Source of the DNA: Novosphingobium kaempferiae
GTDB lineage: Bacteria > Pseudomonadota > Alphaproteobacteria > Sphingomonadales > Sphingomonadaceae
Length of the DNA: 64,000 nucleotides
Reading direction: 5' to 3'
NCBI RefSeq assembly: GCF_021227995.1
Contig: NZ_CP089301.1
Coordinates: 5,208,001 to 5,272,000 of the forward strand
How positions within the stretch are numbered: position 1 is the stretch's first letter; each line of letters opens with the position of its first letter. The position numbers and the translations under genes were made by a program. A model generated the notes under the pieces. The model searched no databases. It was not told where the DNA came from and worked only from the letters and a program-made list of their open reading frames with translations. Shown in pieces: positions 9,299 to 18,639 of the stretch.

Positions 9299-11512
9299 CT
9301 AGCGATGCGCACGCTTAACTGCCGTGTTGGGCGCCGCCGTTCGCCACCAGCCATGTTCGCCTTGCGTCTGAGCCACGGTTTCGATGCGCTGGTCTTCGAT
9401 ATAAACGGCAAGGCCACCGGTCTCGGCCAGCGAAGCGCGGTCGGCTTTGAGCCATCGAGGCTGGCAACTGCGCGGCAGCCATCGGTCGGCGATGACGATG
9501 TCGCTATGCTCGCAGGCGGCGACCAGGGCGCGTTCAGGCACTGCATCGCGGCCACGGGACACGAGAAGGCGACGGGTGATGCCGGAACGCCTGATCTCCA
9601 GAGTGCAGAAGTCCCGGTTGCAGACGGCGCCCGGCCAGCGGTCGAGCGGCATTGGCTCGCCTTCCATGCCAGCTTGTTCCATGAGGTTGTCCCGCGCGTA
9701 ACCGCTCGCGCCATCTCGCAGGACGAAGAGGCGGCCGCCTGCAGGATCGACCAGACCGACATGACGGCCATCACCTGAAATCAGGATATCGGCAGGTGGA
9801 GCCAGCGCCAGCAGCCCCGTGCCGATCAGTGCCGGTGGCAGGCCCAGCCAACGGATTTGGCCGCTCCACAGGCCCAGCCAGAGTCCCCCAGCCACGAACA
9901 GGAGGAAGGCACCCGTTCCCGAGGCCGGAAGGAGGTTCACGGCTCCGGGTCGGGATGCGAACCAGTGCGCCAGGCCGGTGAGCAGATCGATGGCATGGCC
10001 CGCCAGCCACCACATCGGCGCACCTGCCCCGACCACATCCAGCAGGAGCGCGGCGGCCAGCAGCGGCATGACGACGAATGTCGACAGCGGGATCGCCACG
10101 ACATTGGCGATCGCCCCGTACACGCCCGCTCGGTGGAAGTGGTACAGGCCGATCGGCATGAGCGCGAGGTCGATCACCACGCCGGTCAGCAGGAGCAGCC
10201 CGACATGGCGCAGCCCGCGCATCGCCAAGCCCTCGCCACGGGGGCCGAGGAAGTGCCGCACCGGCTCGGACGTCGTGACGGCGGCAAGCGCCAGCACCGC
10301 GCCGAAGCTCATCTGGAAGCTCGGGCCGGTCACCGCCTCCGGCCACAACAGCATCACGCAAAAAGCCGCGACGGCCAGCATTCGCAGCGACAGCGGCTCG
10401 CGACCGAGCGCCATGGCAGCGAGTACGAGCAGTGCGCCTATGCATGAGCGGACGGTCGGCACTTCGGCGCCTGACAGGAGCGTATAACCCACCCCCGCCA
10501 GCGCCCCCGCCCCCGCCGCCAGCACCAGCAACCTGACCCGCAGCGCCAGCCAGGGAAACAGTGCGAGCACCCTGATGACGATCAGGTAGACCGCACCCAC
10601 CATCGCGCTCACATGCAGCCCGCTGATCGAAAGCAGATGCGCCAGCCCCGAATCGCGCATCGCTTCGTCGTCGGATCTGGAAATGCCGCCCCGATCGCCC
10701 GTGACGAAGGCAGCGGCCATACCACCGCGCCGTTCGCCGATGCGCTCGCGTATATGATCGGTGAGCGACTGGCGCAGACCGGAAAGCCATGCGTCGTCGT
10801 CCATGCCCGGTTCGATGACTTCGATCTCCCCGATCGCCGAACCCGTCGCCGCGATGCCCGAGAACCATGAGGTACGCGCGAAGTTGTATGCTCCCGGCAA
10901 CATCGGCGGCGCGGGAGGCATGAGTCGTCCCTTGAATGCCACCAGATCGCCCGCCGAAAGCTCCGCGGTGGAGGCTTTTCCCGGCACGTTCACGCGCACC
11001 TTGATGGCGCGTCCGGTTTCCGGCTCGCGCATGGCGAGCGTCAGCCGGTCGCGCTCCAGTGCCGGTTGTGGTTCGACGCCCAGTACCCGACCTGTAAATG
11101 TCCCGGAAAGCGGCCGGGCGATGGGCGGTTGGCCGACCAGTTCGGACCGGCCCCACACCACGATGCATCCCGCCAGCACAAGCAGCGGCAGCACCTGAAG
11201 CGCCCGCATCGCATGAGGCCACGCATTGCACCAACGAAAGGACGCGCAAGCAATTGCAGAAACTGCAATACAAAGCCCACAAAAGCCCGCCCACCATGGC
11301 GCCGAAGGCAGCCAAAACCACGCAATTATGCCGGTTGCGAAGGCTACCGTGAGCCATGGAGCCCGATCGAATCCGGCCTGCGAAAGAAAACGCTCGACGA
11401 CCGCCAAAACCCTCGACAAGACGCCTTCACCGGTCCATGGCCCATGCTGCAATGCAGCGGCTCCAGGCCCCTGCGGAGGCGGATTTTGACAAGTCGCGGC
11501 GTGGGTCCCCAT
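9299..11512 (-). CDS. comEC: ComEC/Rec2 family DNA-uptake channel
   Basis: A polytopic inner-membrane protein of about 737 residues if it starts at ATG 11512. An N-terminal DUF4131-like region with hydrophobic helices comes first. The Competence domain follows, with the typical AMRDSGLAHLLSISGLHVS motif and RSCIGALLVLAAMALGREP, then about nine more membrane segments. The C-terminal about 170 residues occupy the place of the metallo-beta-lactamase domain but lack an HxHxDH motif, so that domain is degenerate. Family role: translocation of single-stranded DNA during transformation. It is divergent from gltX; the open frame runs much further upstream inside gltX but that extension is antisense. 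Confidence 0.88.
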   Translation of the reverse strand: MGTHAATCQNPPPQGPGAAALQHGPWTGEGVLSRVLAVVERFLSQAGFDRAPWLTVAFATGIIAWFWLPSAPWWAGFCGLCIAVSAIACASFRWCNAWPHAMRALQVLPLLVLAGCIVVWGRSELVGQPPIARPLSGTFTGRVLGVEPQPALERDRLTLAMREPETGRAIKVRVNVPGKASTAELSAGDLVAFKGRLMPPAPPMLPGAYNFARTSWFSGIAATGSAIGEIEVIEPGMDDDAWLSGLRQSLTDHIRERIGERRGGMAAAFVTGDRGGISRSDDEAMRDSGLAHLLSISGLHVSAMVGAVYLIVIRVLALFPWLALRVRLLVLAAGAGALAGVGYTLLSGAEVPTVRSCIGALLVLAAMALGREPLSLRMLAVAAFCVMLLWPEAVTGPSFQMSFGAVLALAAVTTSEPVRHFLGPRGEGLAMRGLRHVGLLLLTGVVIDLALMPIGLYHFHRAGVYGAIANVVAIPLSTFVVMPLLAAALLLDVVGAGAPMWWLAGHAIDLLTGLAHWFASRPGAVNLLPASGTGAFLLFVAGGLWLGLWSGQIRWLGLPPALIGTGLLALAPPADILISGDGRHVGLVDPAGGRLFVLRDGASGYARDNLMEQAGMEGEPMPLDRWPGAVCNRDFCTLEIRRSGITRRLLVSRGRDAVPERALVAACEHSDIVIADRWLPRSCQPRWLKADRASLAETGGLAVYIEDQRIETVAQTQGEHGWWRTAAPNTAVKRAHR

Positions 11513-11590
11513 GGCCGCCAATAGGACAGGAAGGTCGGGTAGATGGCAAGCGGCAGTGCATCGGGCGAAGCGACTGGCAAGGAGGCCCCA

Positions 11591-13009
11591 ATGCTCCGCC
11601 CTGTCGTCACGCGCTTTGCTCCATCGCCGACCGGCTATCTCCACATTGGCGGCGCCCGCACGGCGCTGTTCAACTGGCTCTTCGCGCGCCACCATGGCGG
11701 CAAGTACCTCCTGCGCATCGAGGACACCGATCGCGCCCGTTCGACGGATTCTGCGATCGACGCGATCTTCGACGGCCTGTCGTGGCTTGGCCTCGACGGT
11801 GACGAGGCGCCGGTGTTCCAGTTCGCGCGTTCGGACCGCCATGCGCAAGTGGCCGCGCAGCTCATGGAGAGCGGCAACGCCTATCGCTGCTACCTGACCC
11901 AGGAAGAACTCGCCGAGCGCCGTCAGAAGGCGCAGGAAGAGCGCCGGCCGTTCCGCATCGACAGCGAATGGCGCGACGCCGATCCCTCGACCTGGCCCGC
12001 CGACCGTTCGTGGGTCGTGCGCGTCAAGGCGCCGCGTGACGGCGAGACGACGATCGAAGATCTCGTCCAGGGCTCCGTGACCGTGCAGAACGAGGAAATC
12101 GACGATTTCGTCATCCTGCGCAGCGACGGCACGCCGACCTACATGCTGGCCGTGGTGGTGGACGACAACGACATGGGCGTGACGCACGTCCTGCGCGGCG
12201 ACGATCACCTCAACAACGCCTTCCGCCAGCTCGTAATCATCCGCGGCATGGGCTGGGACGTGCCGGTTTACGGCCACGTTCCGCTGATCCACGGTTCGGA
12301 CGGCGCCAAGCTGTCGAAGCGCCACGGCGCGCTGGGCGTCGACGCCTATCGCGACGAGATGGGCCTGCTGCCCGAAGCGGTGTTCAACTACCTGCTGCGC
12401 CTCGGCTGGGGCCACGGTGATGAGGAAATCATCAGCCGCGAGCAGGCGATCGAATGGTTCGACATGGTCGACGTGGGCAAGAGCCCGTCGCGCTTCGACC
12501 TTGCCAAGCTACAGAATCTCAACGGGCATTATGTGCGCGAGGCCGACGACGTGCGGCTCGCAGGTCTCGTCGAAGCGCGCCTCGATGGCGTGGACGGCGA
12601 TGGACCTGCCGACCTGCTGGTCCGCGCCATGCCCGTGCTCAAGGTCCGTGCAAAGGACCTGAACGAACTTGCAGAAGGCTCTGCCTTCCTCTTCGCCAAG
12701 CGCCCGCTCGCCATGAGCGAGAAGGCGCTGGCTCTCCTGACCGTCGAGGGGCGCGAGCGCCTTGCGGCGATTCACGAGCGCCTGTCCGGCCAGGCCGACT
12801 GGACTCTTGAGGCATTGGAAGCCAACCTGAAGGCAATGGCCGAGGCCCTCGGATTGGGACTCGGCAAGCTCGCGCAACCCTTGCGGGCAGCCCTGACGGG
12901 TCAGACGACTTCGCCGGGGATTTTCGACGTACTGGTACTGCTCGGACGGGAAGAGAGCCTCGCGCGCATTGGCGAGCAGGCACAGGTTCCCGCCGGGTCG
13001 CAGTCATAA
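11591..13009 (+). CDS. gltX: glutamyl-tRNA synthetase
   Basis: A class I aminoacyl-tRNA synthetase of 472 residues that charges tRNA-Glu and, if GatCAB is present, may be non-discriminating. The HIGH-type motif is [10 protein letters not shown] near residue 15, and the KMSKS-type motif is [10 protein letters not shown] near residue 240. ATG 11591 is preferred over the in-frame ATG at 11543 because AAGGAGG lies at 11579-11585, 5 bases before it. The citrate synthase gene follows after 11 bases. Confidence 0.97.
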   Translation: MLRPVVTRFAPSPTGYLHIGGARTALFNWLFARHHGGKYLLRIEDTDRARSTDSAIDAIFDGLSWLGLDGDEAPVFQFARSDRHAQVAAQLMESGNAYRCYLTQEELAERRQKAQEERRPFRIDSEWRDADPSTWPADRSWVVRVKAPRDGETTIEDLVQGSVTVQNEEIDDFVILRSDGTPTYMLAVVVDDNDMGVTHVLRGDDHLNNAFRQLVIIRGMGWDVPVYGHVPLIHGSDGAKLSKRHGALGVDAYRDEMGLLPEAVFNYLLRLGWGHGDEEIISREQAIEWFDMVDVGKSPSRFDLAKLQNLNGHYVREADDVRLAGLVEARLDGVDGDGPADLLVRAMPVLKVRAKDLNELAEGSAFLFAKRPLAMSEKALALLTVEGRERLAAIHERLSGQADWTLEALEANLKAMAEALGLGLGKLAQPLRAALTGQTTSPGIFDVLVLLGREESLARIGEQAQVPAGSQS

Positions 13010-13020
13010 GGAGATAATTG

Positions 13021-14304
13021 GTGGGTGATCAGGCTAAACTGAGCGCTGGTGGCGCGGACTTCGAATACCCGGTTCTCAAGGGCAGCGTTGGCCCGGATGT
13101 GATCGACATCCGCAAGCTCTACGGCCAGACGGGCAAGTTCACGTTCGACCCCGGCTTCACCTCGACCGCGAGCTGTGAATCGGCGCTGACGTACATCGAC
13201 GGTGACGAAGGCGTTCTGCTTCATCGCGGCTACCCGATCGGCCAGCTGGCCGAACACTCGTCGTTCATGGAAACGAGCTACCTGCTCCTGAATGGTGAAT
13301 TGCCGAGCAAGGATGAGCTCGCCACCTTCGAGAACACCATCACGCGCCACACCATGCTGCACGAGCAGCTGGCAACGTTCTATCGCGGCTTCCGCCGTGA
13401 CGCGCACCCGATGGCGATCATGTGCGGCGTCGTCGGCGCGCTTTCGGCGTTCTACCACGATTCGACCGACATCGCGGACCCCGAGCATCGCAAGATCAGC
13501 TCGCACCGCCTGATCGCCAAGATGCCCACGATCGCGGCGATGGCGTACAAGTACTCGGTCGGCCAGCCCTTCCTCTACCCCGACAACAAGCTCAGCTACA
13601 CCGGCAACTTCCTGCGCATGACCTTCGGCGTGCCGGCGGAAGAGTATGAGGTGATCCCGGCGGTCGAGAAGGCGATGGACCGCATCTTCATCCTCCACGC
13701 CGACCACGAGCAGAACGCCTCGACCTCGACCGTGCGTCTTGCCGGTTCGTCGGGCGCGAACCCCTTCGCGTGCATCGCGGCGGGTATCGCTTGTCTCTGG
13801 GGCCCTGCCCATGGCGGCGCGAACGAAGCCGCGCTCAACATGCTCAAGGAGATCGGCACGCCGGATCGCATCCAGCACTACATCGATCGCGCCAAGGACA
13901 AGAGCGACCCGTTCCGCCTGATGGGCTTCGGTCACCGCGTCTACAAGAACTACGATCCCCGCGCGACGGTCATGCAGTCGACCCTGCGCGAGGTTTTCGA
14001 GGCTCTCAACGTCACCGATCCGCTGTTCGAGACCGCGCTGCGCCTCGAAGAGATCGCGCTCAGCGATCCCTACTTCGCGGAGAAGAAGCTGTTCCCGAAC
14101 GTGGACTTCTACTCGGGCATCATCCTGTCGGCGATCGGCTTCCCGACCACCATGTTCACCGTGCTGTTCGCCCTCGCCCGCACCGTGGGCTGGGTCGCGC
14201 AGTGGAACGAAATGATCTCGGATCCCGGCCAGAAGATCGGCCGTCCGCGCCAGCTCTACACCGGCCCGACGCAGCGCGACTACGTGCCCGTCGACAAGCG
14301 CTGA
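13021..14304 (+). CDS. gltA: citrate synthase
   Basis: Type II (hexameric, proteobacterial) citrate synthase of 427 residues, condensing acetyl-CoA and oxaloacetate. The protein has the expected GYPIGQLAE, the [15 protein letters not shown] stretch with an active-site His, and [15 protein letters not shown] with the second His, plus a conserved PNVDFYSGI segment carrying the catalytic Asp. The start is GTG 13021, 7 bases after AAGGAG; the TTG at 13018 is less well placed. A strong terminator follows the gene. Confidence 0.97.
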   Translation: MGDQAKLSAGGADFEYPVLKGSVGPDVIDIRKLYGQTGKFTFDPGFTSTASCESALTYIDGDEGVLLHRGYPIGQLAEHSSFMETSYLLLNGELPSKDELATFENTITRHTMLHEQLATFYRGFRRDAHPMAIMCGVVGALSAFYHDSTDIADPEHRKISSHRLIAKMPTIAAMAYKYSVGQPFLYPDNKLSYTGNFLRMTFGVPAEEYEVIPAVEKAMDRIFILHADHEQNASTSTVRLAGSSGANPFACIAAGIACLWGPAHGGANEAALNMLKEIGTPDRIQHYIDRAKDKSDPFRLMGFGHRVYKNYDPRATVMQSTLREVFEALNVTDPLFETALRLEEIALSDPYFAEKKLFPNVDFYSGIILSAIGFPTTMFTVLFALARTVGWVAQWNEMISDPGQKIGRPRQLYTGPTQRDYVPVDKR

Positions 14305-14345
14305 GCAGCGACGATATCCGCGAGCAATCGCGGTTACCCGAAGAA

Positions 14346-14373
14346 GGCCCTCGCGAAAGCGGGGGTCTTTTTC
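14346..14373 (+). terminator. rho-independent terminator after gltA
   Basis: Stem CCCTCGC/GCGGGGG with a GAAA tetraloop (14348-14365), extended by two weaker pairs, followed by TCTTTTTC. It lies 41 bases after the gltA stop. Confidence 0.88.
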
Positions 14374-14459
14374 GTTTGGGCTTGTCCATTTGGATACTTG
14401 CGCCACAATCCGGCCTCATCCGCAGCGCATCCTCGATGCTCCAACGGGGCCGCTATCAC

Positions 14460-14657
14460 ATGTCTTTCATTCGAATCCTGGCGGTGGCGCTGGGCATATT
14501 GGCCATTGCGGCCGGACTTTTCGTCGTCCTGCAGGGCACGGGCGTGCTCAAGTGGCCGGCGGACAGCTTCATGGTCGGCGAAAAGAGCTGGGCCATTCGC
14601 GGCGCGGTACTGGCGGTGGTCGGCGGGATCGTCGTCTGGCTTGGAAAGCGCTGCTAG
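14460..14657 (+). CDS. small two-helix membrane protein
   Basis: An uncharacterised 65-residue protein. Two hydrophobic helices (about residues 5-24 and 43-60) flank a short loop containing VLKWPADSFM. I recognise the general pattern as a small hypothetical membrane protein of sphingomonads but no function is known. ATG 14460 is chosen over the in-frame ATG 14436 because translation from there starts directly with a clean helix; neither has a strong ribosome site. It sits just after the gltA terminator and converges with the kinase-like gene. Confidence 0.65.
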   Translation: MSFIRILAVALGILAIAAGLFVVLQGTGVLKWPADSFMVGEKSWAIRGAVLAVVGGIVVWLGKRC

Positions 14658-14658
14658 C

Positions 14659-16032
14659 TCAGCCTTCCGGGTCGCCCGGAACCTCGAGCGTGAAGCGCGC
14701 GCCCTGCCCCGGCGTGCTTTCGACGGTGAGATCACCGTTCATCGCCCGCGCAAGTCGGCGCGAGATGTAGAGGCCAAGGCCCGAACCGCCATCGCCGCTG
14801 CGCCCGAGGCGCTCGAACTTCTCGAAGATCCGTTCCTGATCGGCGATGCCGAGGCCCGGCCCCTGATCGCCGACGATAGCCCGCGCACGGGTGCCATCGG
14901 CCTCGACGCTGATCGTCACGCGCGAGCCCTCGGGCGAATAGCGGATCGCGTTGCCGATGAGGTTGAGCAGCACCTGGAGCACGCGGCGGAACTCGGCGAG
15001 CGCGGGCGCGCTGTCCTGCAAGCCGGGAGCCTCGATCACGATGCCCTTCTCGCGCGCCTTGACGCCGAGGATACCCGCCGCCTGTCGCGCCACTTCCGAC
15101 AGGTCGATGAAATCCGCCGTGGTCACGAAGCCGTCCGCCTCGACGACTTCGAGGTCGGCCATGTCCTCCAGCAGATCGAGCAGCAGCTTGCCCGCGCTGG
15201 CGATCTCGCCCGCATATTCCGCGTAAGCATCGGGCAAGGGCCCGGCCAGGCGCGTGCGGATCGTCTCGGCATTGGCGACGATGCGCGCGATCGGCTGCTT
15301 GAGCACGGGCGCGAGATCCTGGCCGACCAGCCCCCGTCGCGGCGCCTGTACGACGCGATGCTCCGACGGGATGGCATCGGGCGGGGCCTGATCGGAAAGC
15401 AGCAGCAGTTCGAAGCCCGAAGGCTCGTAGCCGGGGCGCATCTGCGGGATCAGCGACACGCGCCAGCTGCGCGACGATCCCTCGACGATCACCGGCGCAC
15501 CGTCGAGCAGGCGCCAGTGCAGCGGCTGCTGGTGCGTGACGTTCTCTGGCGGGAGGAAATCCGTCCAGTTCCGGCCGATTCCCTGCTCCATCGCGGCGGC
15601 CAGCCCGGCAAGTTCTGCCGAATCGGATGTCGCCGCGATCACCCGCTGCCCGGCATCGAGCCACGCGGACAGTTCGGCGAGATGCCGGTCGGTGACCGCA
15701 CGGCGTTGTCCAGCAATGGTGCCGTCAAGCGCGATAAGCGGCTCGGCGTGCCAGCTGCGCACGCGGATCGCGCAGCCCTCGCCCTCCGGCTCGACTTCGA
15801 CCCATGTGGAGATCACATCGCTGCCGTCCTGCGCATTCACGGCGCAAGCGACCGGCAGCTGCGACCGGCGGGCACTGCGCACCAGATCGAGCAGTTCGGG
15901 CACGGCGATGGTACCGGGCACCTCTCCTCCACAGCGCAGTTGCAGGCCCGCCAGCGGCTCATCGGCACTAAGCAGGCGATCCTGCCCGTCGCAGGCCGCG
16001 CGTGCGAGGATGGCGCCTTCTCCCGAAATCAT
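14659..16032 (-). CDS. soluble histidine-kinase-like protein lacking the H-box histidine
   Basis: A 457-residue protein with no membrane segments. Residues 1-230 are a sensory region of PAS-like length. A dimerisation helix pair follows at about 238-300. A complete HATPase_c domain closes it, with N-box NLIGNAIRYSP, G1 DQGPGLGI, F-box IFEKFERLG and G2 GGSGLGLYISRRL. In the dimerisation helix the L-[KR]-x-P landmark is LKQP (residues 244-247), which puts Pro242 where the phosphorylated His should be; no His lies anywhere in that helix. ATP binding therefore looks intact but canonical autophosphorylation does not. It overlaps the upstream gene by ATGA. It may act as a pseudokinase, as DivL does in Caulobacter, but homology to DivL is not shown. 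Confidence 0.82.
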   Translation of the reverse strand: MISGEGAILARAACDGQDRLLSADEPLAGLQLRCGGEVPGTIAVPELLDLVRSARRSQLPVACAVNAQDGSDVISTWVEVEPEGEGCAIRVRSWHAEPLIALDGTIAGQRRAVTDRHLAELSAWLDAGQRVIAATSDSAELAGLAAAMEQGIGRNWTDFLPPENVTHQQPLHWRLLDGAPVIVEGSSRSWRVSLIPQMRPGYEPSGFELLLLSDQAPPDAIPSEHRVVQAPRRGLVGQDLAPVLKQPIARIVANAETIRTRLAGPLPDAYAEYAGEIASAGKLLLDLLEDMADLEVVEADGFVTTADFIDLSEVARQAAGILGVKAREKGIVIEAPGLQDSAPALAEFRRVLQVLLNLIGNAIRYSPEGSRVTISVEADGTRARAIVGDQGPGLGIADQERIFEKFERLGRSGDGGSGLGLYISRRLARAMNGDLTVESTPGQGARFTLEVPGDPEG

Positions 16033-16961
16033 GCGAATCCGCCCCCGGAGAGGATCGACGCCGCACGTCGTCCATCGAGCGCAGCAAGCCCCTGCGGCAG
16101 CGCCGACGCCGGATGGAGCACCAGCATTTGGTCCTCAAGACGCGCCTGCGATGCTCCCGCCGCCAGCAAGGCCAACGCGAGCCGCGCCTTCTGCCCCGGC
16201 TGCGTAGCCAGTATCGCCGCCTCGCGGGAAAGCCCCGCCCGCAGCCCCAGCGCACTCAGAAACAGCGCGACGCCCGCATTCCCGATCGTCAGCGACCCAT
16301 CGCCTTCGGATTTTCCGACAATCCGCGCCGCCAGCGCAAGCCGATTGACCCCGACTGCATGAGCGCCGCGCACTTCCGTTTCGACCGCGAGTGCCCGCTC
16401 CGACAGTGCCGGTTCCGCCCCCACCAGCGCGCGCAGGATGCCGAGCACAGCCTCAAGCACGTCGCCCGGCAGTTCCGCCAGCGGCAGGGCAAGACGACGC
16501 TGCGCCTGGCTCCAGCGCGCCTGCGCCGCCACGAAGGCCCGCGCGTCGAAGTCACCCGCCGCCAGGCCTGCTTCCAGCAGCGGCGAGACGACCGGATCGA
16601 GCACGAGGCGCTCATGCAGACGCTCCGCCAGCTGCCATTCGAGCGCCAGCGCATGAACGTGGGTCAGCAGCACCGCATCTTCGAGGAAGGCCCGTGTCAG
16701 CACCGCGATCTCGTCAGGCGCATGGGCGCGTCGGTCGGCCTTTCCGATCAGCGCGTCGAGCAATTGCGCCGCGACATCGGCGAGCATCCCGCGCACCCGC
16801 GCAAGGACTTCCTCGCTCAGCAGCGCTGGCTCCTCGGCCGCGACGAGATAGCGCAGCACCGGCAGCGCCGAAGTGGCCGCCGCGTCGCCCCGCGCGAGGT
16901 CGCGCCGCAGCGCCGCTTCCGCAGTCTGCGCATCTGCCGAAGGAACGGCCTGATCGATCAT
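16029..16961 (-). CDS. uncharacterised helical protein coupled to the kinase-like gene
   Basis: A 310-residue protein, Ala/Leu-rich and predicted almost entirely alpha-helical, with no signal peptide and no membrane segment. I do not recognise a family. The organisation suggests HEAT-like or DUF2336-like helical repeats but no motif proves it. Its stop overlaps the kinase-like gene start (ATGA), so the two are translationally coupled and probably act together, for example as sensor and partner. Confidence 0.7.
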   Translation of the reverse strand: MIDQAVPSADAQTAEAALRRDLARGDAAATSALPVLRYLVAAEEPALLSEEVLARVRGMLADVAAQLLDALIGKADRRAHAPDEIAVLTRAFLEDAVLLTHVHALALEWQLAERLHERLVLDPVVSPLLEAGLAAGDFDARAFVAAQARWSQAQRRLALPLAELPGDVLEAVLGILRALVGAEPALSERALAVETEVRGAHAVGVNRLALAARIVGKSEGDGSLTIGNAGVALFLSALGLRAGLSREAAILATQPGQKARLALALLAAGASQARLEDQMLVLHPASALPQGLAALDGRRAASILSGGGFA

Positions 16962-16996
16962 ATGCCCTGTCTAACCGGCATCTGGTTAATCCCGGG

Positions 16997-18199
16997 TTAT
17001 CCGTCGCGTCGGCGTGGGAGAACCAGCGCCGCGACGACGAGACCGGCGGAAATCAGGCGCACCGCCAGCAGCACCTGCCCGAAGCCCGATGCGAAGGCCA
17101 GCACCAGCCCCAGCAGCGCACGATCGGCGAACAGCCCGGCGAAGCGGCCCGCCGCGATGCGCGGCAGGAGCACCAGCAGCAGCATCAGGATCGCGGGTGT
17201 ACAGAGCCACGCCAGCACCGGCTCGCCCGGAAAGCGCGGGGTATCGAGCAGGATCAGCGCCGCGAAGGCGACATCGACCAGCCAGACCAGCGCATCCGCG
17301 CGCGGGATCGCCGGAGACGCCTGTCCCAGCGCATGACGCTCCGCGGCGCGCAGCAGGCGGCTCGCCTCGACCAGCAGCCAGGCGATGGCGAGGAACGCGA
17401 AGGCGCACCACAGGAACCCGAACCAGCCGGTGCCCGCAGCGATGAACAATGCCACCAGGACGGCAGCGGAAACCACGTTGCTGGCATTGCCCGCGTGGAG
17501 CAGCGACGAGCCGAAGCTCAGCACCGCGAAGCGGGCGATCGTCCGCCCCGGCGTGCGCGTTCCGTCCTGCGCAAAGCGGGCGCGCATCCACTCGTCCTCC
17601 AGCGCGTAGGCCTCGGCCTCGCTGCGAACCATGCGCCACCCCGAGCCCGCGCGCGCCGCCGAAGGCACCTCGCGCATGGTGATGCCCGACTGGAGCGCGA
17701 TGCGGGTCAGCGCAGAGACGGCGTCGACGTCGATCGGCAGTTCGTGCAGCCGCTCAACCAGCGATCCGGGCACGCGCATGACGCCTGCGGTGGCGCGGTT
17801 GATGTCGATCCGCTCGAACCCGGCGGCCAGCGCGCCCTCTACCGGCTGGACGAGAACCACCGGAGCGCGGCCTTCGAGCAGGGCAGCCACCTGCACCGGA
17901 TCGGCGAACAGGCCTTCCGAGATCACCACGAGTTCGTCGCCCGCCGTCACCAGACCGGCAAGCTGCCCGGCCCCGGTGGCGATGGCGAACTGCAACCCGG
18001 CGTCCTCGGCGTCATGCTGGAGCGCGATCAGCTCCGGCGACGTCCCGCGCGCCATGCAGATGACCCGCTGGCATTCGAGCGCCAGCGCCATGCCGAGTTG
18101 GTGCTGGGCGACGCTCGCCCCCGCGACGCGCAGGAACGCGCGCGGAAACGGCTGCCCGGACACGGCAGGCTCCGTCATGGCCAACAATGCTATGCGCAA
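16997..18199 (-). CDS. unassigned membrane protein with N-terminal nucleotidyltransferase-like region, TTG start
   Basis: A 400-residue protein. The first about 230 residues are soluble and show a Rossmann-like alternation (RIALLAM, RVICMARG, ELVVISEGLF, APVVLVQPVE, FERIDINRATAG) that faintly resembles sugar-nucleotide or alcohol-phosphate nucleotidyltransferases. The last about 165 residues contain four to six hydrophobic helices and end in RRR. No catalytic motif could be assigned. The start is TTG 18199, because GGAGG at 18207-18211 stands exactly 7 bases before it; ATG 18178 is the alternative, 7 codons in. It lies between the HPt-like gene and the helical protein on the same strand. Confidence 0.72.
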   Translation of the reverse strand: MRIALLAMTEPAVSGQPFPRAFLRVAGASVAQHQLGMALALECQRVICMARGTSPELIALQHDAEDAGLQFAIATGAGQLAGLVTAGDELVVISEGLFADPVQVAALLEGRAPVVLVQPVEGALAAGFERIDINRATAGVMRVPGSLVERLHELPIDVDAVSALTRIALQSGITMREVPSAARAGSGWRMVRSEAEAYALEDEWMRARFAQDGTRTPGRTIARFAVLSFGSSLLHAGNASNVVSAAVLVALFIAAGTGWFGFLWCAFAFLAIAWLLVEASRLLRAAERHALGQASPAIPRADALVWLVDVAFAALILLDTPRFPGEPVLAWLCTPAILMLLLVLLPRIAAGRFAGLFADRALLGLVLAFASGFGQVLLAVRLISAGLVVAALVLPRRRDG

Positions 18200-18267
18200 A
18201 TCCGAACCTCCGACACCGACCCAAGATGTAGGCAGGTCCGGGGCGGGTGCCAAGCCACAGCGGCGGA

Positions 18268-18570
18268 TCAGTCTCCGGAAAACTCGACCAGATAGGATTT
18301 GAGGCGGCGCACCACGGTCGGCTCGCCCGGCGCGGCGTCGAGCGCGTCCTGCGCCAGAACCAGCAGGCGGGCGGAGTGGAAGCTGGCGGCTAGCCCCTTG
18401 AGGCGGGTGGCCGCGACCACCCAGTTGCCGTCGCAGCGGGCGCGTTCGAGCAGGTCGACCTGACGCCCTACGCCTTCGATATAGGCGGCGCGCAGTTCGG
18501 CCATAAGCTCCGGGTCGCCGCCGGCGGCGGCGGCGAGTGTCGCTTCGAGGGCGCCTGCTTCATAAGCCAT
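18268..18570 (-). CDS. HPt-like protein without the phospho-accepting histidine
   Basis: A 100-residue helical protein matching the size and core pattern of histidine phosphotransfer domains. The hallmark A-H-x-L-K-G is present as ATRLKG (residues 54-59), with Thr55 in place of His. The following LAASFHSARL matches the HPt turn, and a His65 lies one helix further on. It is therefore a degenerate HPt or a structural relative. It starts 69 bases from the divergent coiled-coil gene and precedes the unassigned membrane-protein gene by 68 bases. Confidence 0.68.
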   Translation of the reverse strand: MAYEAGALEATLAAAAGGDPELMAELRAAYIEGVGRQVDLLERARCDGNWVVAATRLKGLAASFHSARLLVLAQDALDAAPGEPTVVRRLKSYLVEFSGD

Positions 18571-18639
18571 TTCCCCAGATTAATCGGCGAAGTCTTAAGG
18601 CGGGGTTTATTGCCACGCCGCTCATGGTATCGTCGCCGG

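Noticed and set aside
9278..9778. Plus-strand frame opposite the comEC 3' end
   Set aside because: No ribosome site or family pattern; comEC continues through this stretch.
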